64,000 nt of DNA, from the NCBI RefSeq assembly GCF_900100195.1, contig NZ_FNES01000002.1:248001-312000 (forward strand). Reading direction: 5' to 3'. Position 1 is the stretch's first letter. Each line of letters starts with the position of its first letter. A program made the position numbers and the translations under genes. Below the pieces are notes generated by a model that was given only the letters and a program-made list of their open reading frames with translations, made no database searches and was not told where the DNA came from. The DNA is from Billgrantia gudaonensis. Lineage in GTDB: Bacteria > Pseudomonadota > Gammaproteobacteria > Pseudomonadales > Halomonadaceae. Of this stretch, positions 49,006-57,921 are shown one piece after another.

Positions 49006-49937
49006 GGCCGATCGGGCGTCGAGGCGAAGCGCTGCGGATGCAGTGCCTGGCCCAGTTCACGGATGGCCTGCGGCGTGCGCGGTCCGAAACCGAGCAGCAA
49101 CATGCCGTCCATGGCGATCAGGCGCCCTTCCTTGCCGGCAGGGGTTTCACTGAAGTCGGGTCGATCCAGCAGGCGATCCTGGCCGCTCTGTGAGGCCATC
49201 ACCAGCACCGCTTGCGGTTGCAGGTCCATGATGGCTTCCGGCGAGAGCGGGCCGTAGCCCTCGATGCCGGCCGTCATCGGTTCGCCACCGGCCCGCCGAA
49301 TGACATCGGCCACTGCGGTGTCCTCGCCGCCGATCATCAACGGGCCTTCGCCGGCGGATAGCACGAAGAGCACGCGCGGACGCTGCGTGACGTCGGCGAG
49401 TTGATCCGTCACCGCTTCGAGCTCGCGCTCGAAGCGGCCGACGAGCCGTTCCGCCTCCGCCTGGCGCTCCAGAGCGCTGCCCACGAAACGTATCTTGGCC
49501 GGCACGTCCCGCTCGGCATCGCCCGACAGTTCCGGCGCCTTCTCGACGTCGACACCCGTTGCGCGGATTCGCTCCAGGGCGGTATCCGGCCCGGCATAGT
49601 GGCTGGCCAATACCCGGTCCGGTTGCAGTGAGAGCACGCTTTCGGGGGCCAGCGAGCGGACGTAACCGATGCTGGGTAGTTCGAGGGCCGCGTCGGGATG
49701 GGTGGAGGTACTGTCGACGCCGACGACGCGTTCGCCTTCCCCCAAGGCATAGACGATTTCCGTCAGGTCGCCCCCGGCGACCACCAGCCGTTCGGCCGCG
49801 TTGGCGGGCAGGCTGGCAAGAGCGGCCAGCATGACGGCGGCCAACAGCCATGGGAGGCGGTTGGCGGCTTGGTCGGCCGAAGTTGGCGCCAGCGATCGCG
49901 TCGCCGCTCCTCGAGTGGAGCGTGGAATAGCCAGCAT
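49002..49937 (-). CDS. hmuT: Periplasmic heme-binding protein
   Basis: A 311-aa binding protein. The start at 49937 (MLAIPRSTRGAATRS) has AGGGAAAG about eight bases upstream. A signal sequence with a long polar n-region ends at LPANAAERLVVAGGDLTEIV. The HmuT-type segment GVDSTSTHPDAALELPSIGY contains the region of the heme-ligating Tyr (GYVRSLAPE). First gene of hmuTUV, divergent from the receptor gene across a 232-base region holding two Fur-like sites. Confidence 0.9.
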   Translation of the reverse strand: MLAIPRSTRGAATRSLAPTSADQAANRLPWLLAAVMLAALASLPANAAERLVVAGGDLTEIVYALGEGERVVGVDSTSTHPDAALELPSIGYVRSLAPESVLSLQPDRVLASHYAGPDTALERIRATGVDVEKAPELSGDAERDVPAKIRFVGSALERQAEAERLVGRFERELEAVTDQLADVTQRPRVLFVLSAGEGPLMIGGEDTAVADVIRRAGGEPMTAGIEGYGPLSPEAIMDLQPQAVLVMASQSGQDRLLDRPDFSETPAGKEGRLIAMDGMLLLGFGPRTPQAIRELGQALHPQRFASTPDRP

Positions 49938-49960
49938 GGCGATCTTTCCCTGGTGATAGT

Positions 49961-49979
49961 GAGAAGCATAACCGTTCTC
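49961..49979 (-). promoter_or_regulatory. Fur-like box upstream of hmuT
   Basis: A symmetrical 19-base site, GAGAAGCATAACCGTTCTC, agrees with the Fur consensus at 13 of 19 positions and lies 24 bases before hmuT. Confidence 0.55.
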
Positions 49980-50082
49980 AACACTAGACGGCGAGTCTCG
50001 ATTTGGCAAGTGCGGCGAACCGGCGCGGCGAAACCATAGGGGATTTTTTGATGTAGGTCATGGTTGCGATTCGTTAATGTTT

Positions 50083-50101
50083 GCTAAATATTATCATTAG
50101 C
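50083..50101 (+). promoter_or_regulatory. Fur-like box upstream of the heme receptor gene
   Basis: GCTAAATATTATCATTAGC matches 14 of 19 Fur consensus positions and has symmetrical GCTAA/TTAGC ends. It lies 69 bases before the receptor start in an AT-rich stretch suited to a promoter. Confidence 0.65.
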
Positions 50102-50169
50102 ATATAGGCTATCATATTGCATCGGGTGCCGCATGAGCGTGAGGCATTCGTGGTTTCCAGGAGAACGAC

Positions 50170-52221
50170 ATGGCGATGTGTGAAACGAGGGAGTGGGGGT
50201 TGGCCTTGTGTCTCGTCGCGGCTGGCGCCAGCGTGGCCCATGCCGAAGCGGCGACCGGGGAGGGCGATTCCGAGCCGGCCGCTCTGGATACCCTGGTGGT
50301 ACTGGGCACCGGCAGCGAGGTGTCGATCTTCGACAACCCGGCTTCGGTGTCGACCGTGGAGGCGGATGACCTGCGGCGCAACGCGTCGTCCAGCGTGGCG
50401 GACCAGCTCAGGGACGTGCCGGGGGTCAAGGTGTTCGACGACGGCACGGCCGGGATGAAGCGCATCATGATCCGCGGCGAGACGTCGCGGCGAGTCACCG
50501 TCCAGGTCGACGGCCATGCGCTGACCGATCACTCGCCCTATGGCACGCCGTTGTTGATCGATCCCTCCACCATCGAACGGATCGAGGTGGTTCGCGGGCC
50601 CTCCTCAGTGCTCAGCGGCTCCAATGCCATCGGTGGCGTGGTCAACATCATCACGCGCCGGGGCGGCGAACGACCGCTGGAGGGCAGTCTTTCCGCGACG
50701 GGATATTCGGCCACCGACGGGTTCCGCACCACCGCCAATCTTCAGGGGGCGCTGGGCGACGTCGATTGGCGCCTGACCGCGGGGTTCGGCGACGAAGACG
50801 ACCGGCGAACGCCCGATGGGCGATTGCGACCTTCCAGCCACGCGCAGGATCAGCTCTCGGCACACCTCGGTTATACCGCCGGCAATCACTATTGGGCGCT
50901 CAAGGCGGACCAGTACCGGCTCGAGGCGGACGTCTACAGTCCGGTTCCCGAGGGGTTCGACGCTTTCTCCATTCGCCTGCCCCAGCGCGACCTGCGCAAG
51001 GTCGGCCTGTTCTACGAGGGAGACTCGCCGTTGCCCTGGGTCGAGAGCCTCGAAGCGAGTCTCTATCACCAGACGATCGACCGGCTGTTCGAAAATCAGG
51101 CGGCGATGAGCAACGGCATGGAGATCGGCGGCACCAGCGACGATCGCCAGACCACCTATGGCCTGGACGTTCAGGCCGATCTCAGCGTGGCCGACGTCGG
51201 CAACACCGTGATCGGCGTGGAGTACGAGAACGACGCGCTCGACACCGACAAGACCTCGGATGTCTTCATGCCTTTCCCGCCGCCCAACGGCCAGCGCACC
51301 GTCACCTCGACGGCCGATGAGGCGCGCATCGAGACCCTGTCGGGATATGCCCAGCAAGCGTGGGAGCTGGGCGAGGCGACCACGCTCTATTTCGGTGGCC
51401 GAGTCTATGCGGTGGAGGCCGAACTCGAAGCGAGTGCCGACAAGGTACTGCAAGACAACAGCGATGAGCGCGTGCTCGGTTCGCTGAGCCTGGTGCATCG
51501 CCCCTCCCAGGCGTGGTCGCTGCGCGCCAATCTGGCTCAGGGCTATTCCTACCCCACGCTGCAGCAACTGTTCCTCACCACGACGGCGGGCGGAACGACC
51601 ATCGTCGGCAATCCCGATCTGTCCCCCGAAACGGCCGAAACCCTGGAGCTGGGTGCCCGCTATCGCGGCGACCGGGTGACCCTGGATGCCACGCTCTTCC
51701 ATACCCGTGCGGAAGACTACATCGGCGAGGAAGACCTGGACGGGGGTGGCTCGGGGCCCAGCCAGCGGGGTTACGTCAACGTCCACGAGGCCCGGACCAC
51801 GGGGCTGGAACTGCTGGCCGAGTACGGTTTGCCGGCCTGGGATGCCTCGCTCTATCTCAACGGCAGCGTGCTGCGGCGCGAGTTCGACTATGGCTCGTCG
51901 AGCACCACCGACAGCGGCACGCCACGCTTTGCCGGGCGTGCCGGCATCCGCCACGACTGGTGGGTTACTCCGGCCACCCGTGCCGAGGTCGACCTCTTCG
52001 TACGAGCCGAGAGCGAGGCGAAGCAGCGTGACGCCCAGGGCGAACTGACATCCCGGGCCGCCGGCTACGGCACCGTCAACGCCTATCTGGGGCTCAGCCA
52101 TGGTGCGCGCTTCGATGTCGGACTGAACCTGAACAACCTGTTCGACAAGGCCTACCAGCCGTATGGCGAGATCCCGGGGGAGGGGCGCAGTGCCAGCCTG
52201 ACCGGCACGCTGCATTTCTGA
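50170..52221 (+). CDS. TonB-dependent heme-type outer-membrane receptor
   Basis: A 683-aa receptor with a signal peptide ending near residue 25 (AHA), a TonB-box region LDTLVVLGTG, and a plug with ADQLRDVPGVKVFDDG, IMIRGETSRRVTVQVDGHAL and VVRGPSSVLSGSNAIGGVVN. The barrel contains IVGNPDLSPETAETLELGAR and closes with the terminal Phe of GTLHF. AGGAGA lies upstream. Heme specificity is inferred from divergent hmuTUV and the hutW-hutX genes that follow at 28 and 35 bases. Confidence 0.87.
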   Translation: MAMCETREWGLALCLVAAGASVAHAEAATGEGDSEPAALDTLVVLGTGSEVSIFDNPASVSTVEADDLRRNASSSVADQLRDVPGVKVFDDGTAGMKRIMIRGETSRRVTVQVDGHALTDHSPYGTPLLIDPSTIERIEVVRGPSSVLSGSNAIGGVVNIITRRGGERPLEGSLSATGYSATDGFRTTANLQGALGDVDWRLTAGFGDEDDRRTPDGRLRPSSHAQDQLSAHLGYTAGNHYWALKADQYRLEADVYSPVPEGFDAFSIRLPQRDLRKVGLFYEGDSPLPWVESLEASLYHQTIDRLFENQAAMSNGMEIGGTSDDRQTTYGLDVQADLSVADVGNTVIGVEYENDALDTDKTSDVFMPFPPPNGQRTVTSTADEARIETLSGYAQQAWELGEATTLYFGGRVYAVEAELEASADKVLQDNSDERVLGSLSLVHRPSQAWSLRANLAQGYSYPTLQQLFLTTTAGGTTIVGNPDLSPETAETLELGARYRGDRVTLDATLFHTRAEDYIGEEDLDGGGSGPSQRGYVNVHEARTTGLELLAEYGLPAWDASLYLNGSVLRREFDYGSSSTTDSGTPRFAGRAGIRHDWWVTPATRAEVDLFVRAESEAKQRDAQGELTSRAAGYGTVNAYLGLSHGARFDVGLNLNNLFDKAYQPYGEIPGEGRSASLTGTLHF

Positions 52222-52249
52222 CCCAGGTGAAAAGTGAAGGGTATCGAAG

Positions 52250-53656
52250 ATGGGACAGTCCGCCTGGGATGCGCCGCGCCGTTCGCCGAGGCGCATCCCT
52301 CTGTCTGAGCCGGATCACGCGCTGCCCCGTGTCGCCGTGAACCCGCTGCGTCGGGCATTCGACAAGCGCACGCCGGTGATGCCCTGGCGCGACAAGCGGC
52401 CGGTGCCGGAGGCGGACGTGCCGGCGATCTGGCAGCGTCTGGTGGAAACGCCGATGGCGGTCGGCCCGTGCCTGGCCTACGTACATGTGCCGTTCTGTGC
52501 CAATCACTGCCTGTTCTGCGGGTTCTATCGGAATCGCTATCAGCGTGACGACTCCGCACGCTACGTCCAGGCGATCATCGACGAGCTGCGCCGGGAGGCC
52601 GATGCGAGCCAGTGGCAGGAAGGCATCGTGGAGGCGGTCTACCTGGGCGGCGGTACGCCCTCGGCCCTGGAGACCCCGGATCTGGTACGCCTGATAACGG
52701 CGCTGCGCCAAGAGTTGCCCCTGGCGCCCGATGCCGAGTTCACGGTGGAGGGACGCATCCTGCATTTCGACGACGAGAAGGTGGATGCCTGTCTCGATGC
52801 CGGGGTCAATCGGCTTTCCATCGGCGTGCAGAGTTTCGACACCCGGGTGCGACAGCAGCAGGGGCGGCGTGCCACCGGAGAGGCCGCGGCCCGATACATC
52901 GAGTCGCTGGTGGCCCGTGACCGGGCCGCGGTGGTGATCGATCTGATGTATGGCCTGCCCGGGCAGAGCCAGAGAGTCTGGCAGCAGGATCTGGAAACCA
53001 GCCTGGCGCTGGCGCCCGATGGCCTCGACGTCTACTGCCTGTCGATGTTTCCGGGAACGCCCCTGCACAAGGCGGTCGGCAATGGCCGCGTGGTGCCGCC
53101 GGCGTCGCTGGAATGTCGCGCCGAGATGTACGGCATGGCCAGCGAGCGACTGGCGGCGGCAGGGTGGCAGCAGATCAGCAACAGCCATTGGGCGGCCACG
53201 CCGCGCGAGCGCAACGTCTACAACCGGCTGATCAAGACGGGGGCGGCCACGCTGGCCTTCGGCTCCGGTGCCGGCGGCAAGCGAGGGAGCTACAGCTACA
53301 CCCTCGACGGCGACCTCGAGACCTACCTGTCGGCCGTCGACCAGGGGCGCAAGCCCCTGGCCGGCATGCTGCAAGGCGATACGCTGCAGCCCCTTCGGGA
53401 CGTCGTCTGCGGCGATCTGGAAGTGGGGGCTCTCGATCTGCAGCGGCTTCCTGCGGTGATGCCCGGTGCCGCCGAGGTCTTGCCGGGGCTGCGCCAGTTG
53501 GTCGATGTGTGGCAGCGGGCCGGCCTGGCCGAACGTCATGGCGACAGCGTGACGTTGACCACTGCCGGCCGCTTCTGGAGCGCCAATCTCATCGCCGGCT
53601 TCAACCAACGGCTGGCTTCCCTGCCGGTCTTGTCGGGTGACGGCGAGTCACCTTGA
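52250..53656 (+). CDS. hutW: Anaerobic heme degradation radical SAM methyltransferase (ChuW/HutW)
   Basis: A 468-aa HemN/HemW-like radical SAM protein. The cluster motif is C83-x3-C87-x2-C90 (CANHCLFC), unusual among HemW-type proteins for GFYRN after it, as in ChuW/HutW. GGGTPSALETPDLVRL, VNRLSIGVQSFDTRVRQQQGR in two overlapping parts and MYGLPGQS follow. ChuW opens heme without oxygen and releases iron; this fits a nitrate-respiring organism. Position between the heme receptor and hutX supports the assignment over coproporphyrinogen oxidase. Confidence 0.88.
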   Translation: MGQSAWDAPRRSPRRIPLSEPDHALPRVAVNPLRRAFDKRTPVMPWRDKRPVPEADVPAIWQRLVETPMAVGPCLAYVHVPFCANHCLFCGFYRNRYQRDDSARYVQAIIDELRREADASQWQEGIVEAVYLGGGTPSALETPDLVRLITALRQELPLAPDAEFTVEGRILHFDDEKVDACLDAGVNRLSIGVQSFDTRVRQQQGRRATGEAAARYIESLVARDRAAVVIDLMYGLPGQSQRVWQQDLETSLALAPDGLDVYCLSMFPGTPLHKAVGNGRVVPPASLECRAEMYGMASERLAAAGWQQISNSHWAATPRERNVYNRLIKTGAATLAFGSGAGGKRGSYSYTLDGDLETYLSAVDQGRKPLAGMLQGDTLQPLRDVVCGDLEVGALDLQRLPAVMPGAAEVLPGLRQLVDVWQRAGLAERHGDSVTLTTAGRFWSANLIAGFNQRLASLPVLSGDGESP

Positions 53657-53691
53657 ACCGGATCACTGCCCTTCAACGAGGAGAGACTGCA

Positions 53692-54240
53692 ATGTCACAC
53701 CCCCAAGCCGATGCAACATCTCGCCAAGGCCGCCTGGACGCACTTCGCCAGCAGCTGGCGGAAAGCCAGGACGGCATTCTGGAAGCCCTGGCCGTCCAGC
53801 ACTCCCTCTCGCTGCTGGAGGTGGTGAGCTGTCTGCCACGGCACTGCTGGCAGCGCGTCTCTGGCGAGCATTTCGTCGAGGTGCTCGGCGAGCTGGCCGA
53901 TTGGGGAGCGCTGACGACCATCGTCCACACCCCGGACGTGATTCTCGAGTACGGTGGCCCCTTTCCCGAAGGCAAGCTCGGCCATGGGTTCTACAACCTG
54001 CAGGGCGGGCATGCTCTCGGCGGCCACCTGAAGCCCGACCGCTGTGCCGCCATCGTCTTCCTGCGGCGCCCGTTCATGGGCCTGGAAACGGCCTCGGTGC
54101 AGTTCTTCAACGAGGAGGGCGATGCCATGTTCAAGGTCTACCTCGGCCGCGATGAAGCGCGCTGGCTGCGAGCCGATCAGCTCGAACGCTTCACCGCACT
54201 GGGGCAGCGCCTGGCGTCTGCCGAAGCCGTCGGTTCATGA
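53692..54240 (+). CDS. hutX: Heme utilisation cytosolic carrier protein HutX/ChuX
   Basis: A 182-aa cytosolic heme-binding protein. ATG at 53692 follows GAGGAGA. The ChuX/HutX core is SLLEVVSCLPRHCWQRVSGE, FVEVLGELADWGALTTIVHT, LEYGGPFPEGKLGHGFYNL and NEEGDAMFKVYLGRDEARWL. In Vibrio, HutX is paired with HutZ; here the partner is HutW, and no hutZ is in the window. Last gene of the receptor-hutW-hutX transcript. Confidence 0.92.
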   Translation: MSHPQADATSRQGRLDALRQQLAESQDGILEALAVQHSLSLLEVVSCLPRHCWQRVSGEHFVEVLGELADWGALTTIVHTPDVILEYGGPFPEGKLGHGFYNLQGGHALGGHLKPDRCAAIVFLRRPFMGLETASVQFFNEEGDAMFKVYLGRDEARWLRADQLERFTALGQRLASAEAVGS

Positions 54241-54513
54241 GCGCCGTTCTGCTCTCCGTGGCGAGCCATGGGGTCGGTCTGCTGCTGGCCCGGCTCACGT
54301 GATGGGCCAGCCGCGTCGACCCTCTCGCGCCCTCGAGTTGCCCGGTTGCTCGACAGGCCAGGTCACGACCTTGATGCGGCATGGTTGCCATTCGATAGTA
54401 TGGCTATGCTACCTGCGGCTATTCGTTGCAGCCAATTGACCAATTTTTGTCCATACTGGTGCAGGCCCCACCTGAAAGAAGAAGGGCAGTAGGGAACCAC
54501 CAAGGGAACAGAG

Positions 54514-55830
54514 GTGCCAGCCATGCCACCCGCCTACCGAAATCCTGTCGGCACGCTCCTTGGCGTGCTGTTCGGCTGCCTGATGTTGCTGAGCGTCGGG
54601 CAGGTCCACGCCAATCCGCGCTATGCGGCCATCGTGGTCGATGCCGAGAGCGGCGATGTGTTGCATGCCGCCAATGCCGATGCCACTCGCTATCCGGCGT
54701 CGCTGACCAAGATGATGACCCTCTACCTCTTGTTCGAGGCCCTCGAGGATGGCGGCCTGACCCTGGACCAACCGCTGCCGGTCTCGGCCTATGCCGCTTC
54801 CAAGCCAGCCTCCAAGCTCTATCTCAAGGCGGGGTCGACCATCCCCGTGGAGAAGGCCATCGAGGCGCTGGTGATCAAGTCGGCCAACGACGTGGCGGTG
54901 ACGGTGGCCGAGGCGCTGGGCGGTAGCGAAGAGCACTTCGCCAGCATGATGACGCGCAAGGCGCACGAGCTGGGGATGTCGGATACCGTCTTCCGCAATC
55001 CCCATGGTTTGCCGGATGCGCGCCAGGTCACCACGGCGCGGGATATGGCCACCCTTGCGCTACGCGTGATGAAGGACTTCCCCCAGCATTACCACTACTT
55101 TTCCCGAACACGCTTCCACTGGAACGGCAAGACCATCACCGGCCACAATCGGCTGCTGGACGATTACCCAGGTGCCGATGGCCTCAAGACCGGCTTCATT
55201 CGCGCCTCCGGCTTCAATGTGGCCACCTCGGCGGTGCGCGACGACCGGCGCATCCTCACGGTGGTGATGGGCGGCTTCACGGCGGCCTCGCGCGATGCGC
55301 ACACGGCCGACCTGCTCGACCGCGGCTATCTGCGCCTTGCGATGCAGCAGCGTGGCGACTGGGTCGCCCAGGCCGACCTGTTCGGCGATCGCATGGCGTT
55401 GCCCGAACCGATGCCGGCAACGCAGCCCACCAGACAGCTGGCTTCGGCCGAGGCTGATCCATCCTGGTCGCAGGCGCTGGCCGCTCGCGAGGCATCGTCC
55501 ATGCTGACCGAACCCGATACCGAGATGGGCTCCGCCGACGATCCCATCCGTGCCTTGCTGGCACGCAACGACGCGACATCGTCCGGTGGCGCCTGGGCCG
55601 TGCAGGTGGGGGCGTTCAGCGATGCCGACCAGGCGCGCAGCCTGGCGGCACGGGCGGCCGGCCATCTGGCCAGCGTTCTTCAGGATGTCCGCGTGGCGGT
55701 TGCCGAAGCGCAGGACACACCACGGCTGTTTCGCGCGCGCCTGGTCGACCTCCAGGAAGGCGATGCCCGCACGGCGTGTCGCAGCCTGCGCCAGCAGGGC
55801 ATGGACTGCATGGTGGTCGCACACAACTGA
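54514..55830 (+). CDS. D-alanyl-D-alanine carboxypeptidase (S11) with SPOR domain
   Basis: Penicillin-binding protein of the PBP5/6 (S11) family, 438 aa, that trims the terminal D-Ala of peptidoglycan stems. S63-x-x-K66 (SLTK), S123-A-N125 and K225-T-G are intact. A signal peptide with core GTLLGVLFGCLMLLS ends near VHA. The C-terminal PBP5 beta domain is absent; instead residues about 352-436 form a SPOR domain (GGAWAVQVGAFSDADQARSL) that binds denuded glycan at division sites. I start at the GTG at 54514 (AAGGGA six bases upstream); ATG at 54523 is possible. Confidence 0.9.
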   Translation: MPAMPPAYRNPVGTLLGVLFGCLMLLSVGQVHANPRYAAIVVDAESGDVLHAANADATRYPASLTKMMTLYLLFEALEDGGLTLDQPLPVSAYAASKPASKLYLKAGSTIPVEKAIEALVIKSANDVAVTVAEALGGSEEHFASMMTRKAHELGMSDTVFRNPHGLPDARQVTTARDMATLALRVMKDFPQHYHYFSRTRFHWNGKTITGHNRLLDDYPGADGLKTGFIRASGFNVATSAVRDDRRILTVVMGGFTAASRDAHTADLLDRGYLRLAMQQRGDWVAQADLFGDRMALPEPMPATQPTRQLASAEADPSWSQALAAREASSMLTEPDTEMGSADDPIRALLARNDATSSGGAWAVQVGAFSDADQARSLAARAAGHLASVLQDVRVAVAEAQDTPRLFRARLVDLQEGDARTACRSLRQQGMDCMVVAHN

Positions 55831-55882
55831 CGTCGGGGCTCTTGCCGCCCACCGCCGAACCCGTTAGCTTGGGAACCAATCA

Positions 55883-55919
55883 ACCCCGTCGACCCCTCCG
55901 GTCGGCGGGGTGGTTTTTT
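55883..55919 (+). terminator. Strong intrinsic terminator after the D,D-carboxypeptidase gene
   Basis: A 12-base stem, ACCCCGTCGACC (55883-55894) with GGTCGGCGGGGT (55900-55911) and one G-T pair, followed by GG and six T (55914-55919). The clearest intrinsic terminator in the window. Confidence 0.88.
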
Positions 55920-55944
55920 GGGGTGGGCCAATCGGGAGGTCGTG

Positions 55945-56820
55945 ATGTCACCGTCGTTCAAGGGGATACTGTTCATGTGTGCCGGCGTGCTGTGCCTGGC
56001 CATCGGCGATGCCATCGCAAAATGGCTGGGCGAGGTGCACTCGCCGCTGCAGATCATCTTCTTTCGCACCCTGGTATCGCTGCCGCTCATCGCCCTGTTG
56101 GCTCACTTCGGGGGCGGTCTGCGCAAGCTGCGCACCCGGCGCCCCGGGGTGCATGTGATCCGTGGGCTGATCTACACCGGCACCATGGGTTGCTTCGTGC
56201 TGGGGTTGACGATGCTGCCGCTCGCCGAAGCCACCGCCATCGCTTTCGCCGCACCGCTGTTCGTCACCCTGCTTTCGGTACCGTTGCTCGGCGAGCGCGT
56301 GGATGGCCCGGTCATGGCCGCCTCGCTTCTGGGGTTCGTGGGCGTACTGGTGATCGTGCGACCGGGGGGCGAGAGCTTCCACCCCGGTGCCCTGGCCATG
56401 CTGGGGGCTGCCGTCTTCTATGCGCTGCTGATGGTCACGTCGCGCCGCTATGGAGGGCGCGAGCACCTCTGGGCCATGGTCTTCTACATGAACCTGGTGC
56501 CCTTGGTGGTTGCCGCCCTGAGTCTGCCGCTGGTGTGGCAGGCCCCTTACCCCGAACACTGGCTGGGCTTTCTCGCCGCCGGTGTGTTCGGCGTGGGTGC
56601 CACGGCCTGCATCACCATGGCCTTTCGGCATGCCCCGGCAGCCATCGCCGCGCCTTTCGACTACACCGCCATGCTGTGGGCGGTGCTGCTCGGCTGGTGG
56701 TTCTGGGGCGAGATGCCCGACCTGTGGGTGTTCGTCGGCAGTGCCCTGATCATCGGCAGCGGCCTGGCCATCGCCTACCACGACCGCCGTACCACGCTGA
56801 AGCGGCGTCCGACGCTGTAG
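55945..56820 (+). CDS. EamA/DMT-family transporter
   Basis: A 291-aa membrane protein with ten helices and two EamA repeats. It begins MSPSFKGILFMCAGVLCLAI, with FFRTLVSLPLIALLAHFGGG, PLAEATAIAFAAPLFVTLLS, GALAMLGAAVFYALLMVTSR and FDYTAMLWAVLLGWWFWGE. The start at 55945 has GGGAGG upstream. RhaT/YdcZ-type drug/metabolite transporter; substrate unknown. It is a single-gene unit behind the terminator. Confidence 0.88.
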   Translation: MSPSFKGILFMCAGVLCLAIGDAIAKWLGEVHSPLQIIFFRTLVSLPLIALLAHFGGGLRKLRTRRPGVHVIRGLIYTGTMGCFVLGLTMLPLAEATAIAFAAPLFVTLLSVPLLGERVDGPVMAASLLGFVGVLVIVRPGGESFHPGALAMLGAAVFYALLMVTSRRYGGREHLWAMVFYMNLVPLVVAALSLPLVWQAPYPEHWLGFLAAGVFGVGATACITMAFRHAPAAIAAPFDYTAMLWAVLLGWWFWGEMPDLWVFVGSALIIGSGLAIAYHDRRTTLKRRPTL

Positions 56821-56960
56821 CCGAAACCGCTTCGAGGTCAGGAAGGCCGCGCTTTGGCAGCCGCCGGTACTGGGAACCGAGGCCCCGGTGTATGTAGCGT
56901 GCGCCTGATTGAAGCCGTTGTGCGGCGAGTCGAATCGAAGGCGCAGGGTTCGCACGTATT

Positions 56961-56979
56961 TACGTTATGTTATAACGTA
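56961..56979 (+). promoter_or_regulatory. Zur-like box upstream of folE2
   Basis: TACGTTATGTTATAACGTA is a palindrome with only one mismatched pair, in an AT-rich stretch 37 bases before folE2. It fits the Zur pattern GTTATA..TATAAC and resembles the site before znuA, so folE2 is probably induced by zinc shortage. Confidence 0.7.
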
Positions 56980-57015
56980 TTGTTCATTCCGCGAACCGTT
57001 GAGGAGCCTTGCCCC

Positions 57016-57921
57016 ATGACCCCACGCCACTTGGCCGACGTGGCCGATGATAGACGCACTCGCGGCAGCGCGCTCTCCTGGGTCGGGATGGAGGGCATCG
57101 CCCTGCCGCTGAAGGTGGCCGGTCGGGCCATTGCCGGCCGCGCTTCGGCGGGCGTCAGCCTCGATGATCCAACGGCCCGCGGCATTCATATGTCGCGTCT
57201 CTACCTGGCACTGGCCGAACTGGAGGGTCAGGAGCTCTCGCTGTCGCGGGTGGCCGGGGTGCTCGAAGCCTTCCTGGAAAGCCACGAGGGGCTCGCCAGC
57301 CGGGCCTTTCTCGACCTGGAGGGCGAGGCGCTGCTGCGCCGCCCAGCGCTGATCAGCCCGCTCTCGGGGTGGCAAGCCTATCCCTTCGCGCTGCGCTGCC
57401 GGCACGATGCCGAAGGCCTGGAGGCGATACTCGACCTGACGGTGGGCTACGCCTCGACCTGCCCCTGTTCCGCCGCTCTGGCCCGCCAGCTCATTCAGCA
57501 GGCCTTCGACGAGGACTTCGTCGACATGCCGGCGACCCGTGAGGCGGTGCGGACATGGCTGGGTAGCGAGCAGAGCATTCTGGCGACGCCACACAGCCAG
57601 CGCAGTCAGGCCCTCCTGTCGGTGCGTCTGACGGACGACCTAGATGAACTGCCGTTGTTGGCACTGGTGGAGCGTGTCGAGAAGGCGCTCGGCACGCCCC
57701 TGCAGACGGCGGTCAAACGCATCGACGAGCAGGCCTTCGCCCTGGCCAACGGGCAGAACCTGATGTTCTGCGAAGACGCGGCACGCCGCCTGCATCAGGC
57801 GCTGCGCGAACAGCCCGGCATCGACGGCTTCGCCCTGCGCGTGGTGCATGCCGAGAGCCTGCATGCCCACGATGCCGTCGCGCGCAGCGAGTGGAACTGG
57901 ACCTCTGCGCTCAGCGACTGA
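57016..57921 (+). CDS. folE2: GTP cyclohydrolase FolE2 (type IB)
   Basis: A 301-aa alternative GTP cyclohydrolase that makes dihydroneopterin triphosphate for folate without requiring zinc. The active-site Cys is in VGYASTCPCSAALARQLI; other FolE2 landmarks are the late EAARRLHQALRE-like FCEDAARRLHQALREQPG and the C-terminal VRVVHAESLHAHDAVA-type segment, here RVVHAESLHAHDAVARSEW. FolE2 typically replaces zinc-dependent FolE under zinc limitation, matching the upstream Zur-like box and the adjacent znu genes. Start at 57016; GAGGAG precedes it. Confidence 0.93.
   Translation: MTPRHLADVADDRRTRGSALSWVGMEGIALPLKVAGRAIAGRASAGVSLDDPTARGIHMSRLYLALAELEGQELSLSRVAGVLEAFLESHEGLASRAFLDLEGEALLRRPALISPLSGWQAYPFALRCRHDAEGLEAILDLTVGYASTCPCSAALARQLIQQAFDEDFVDMPATREAVRTWLGSEQSILATPHSQRSQALLSVRLTDDLDELPLLALVERVEKALGTPLQTAVKRIDEQAFALANGQNLMFCEDAARRLHQALREQPGIDGFALRVVHAESLHAHDAVARSEWNWTSALSD

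Noticed and set aside
52250..53656. Considered as oxygen-independent coproporphyrinogen oxidase (hemN/hemW)
   Set aside because: The CANHCLFCGFYRN cluster region and the location between a heme receptor and hutX fit ChuW/HutW better.
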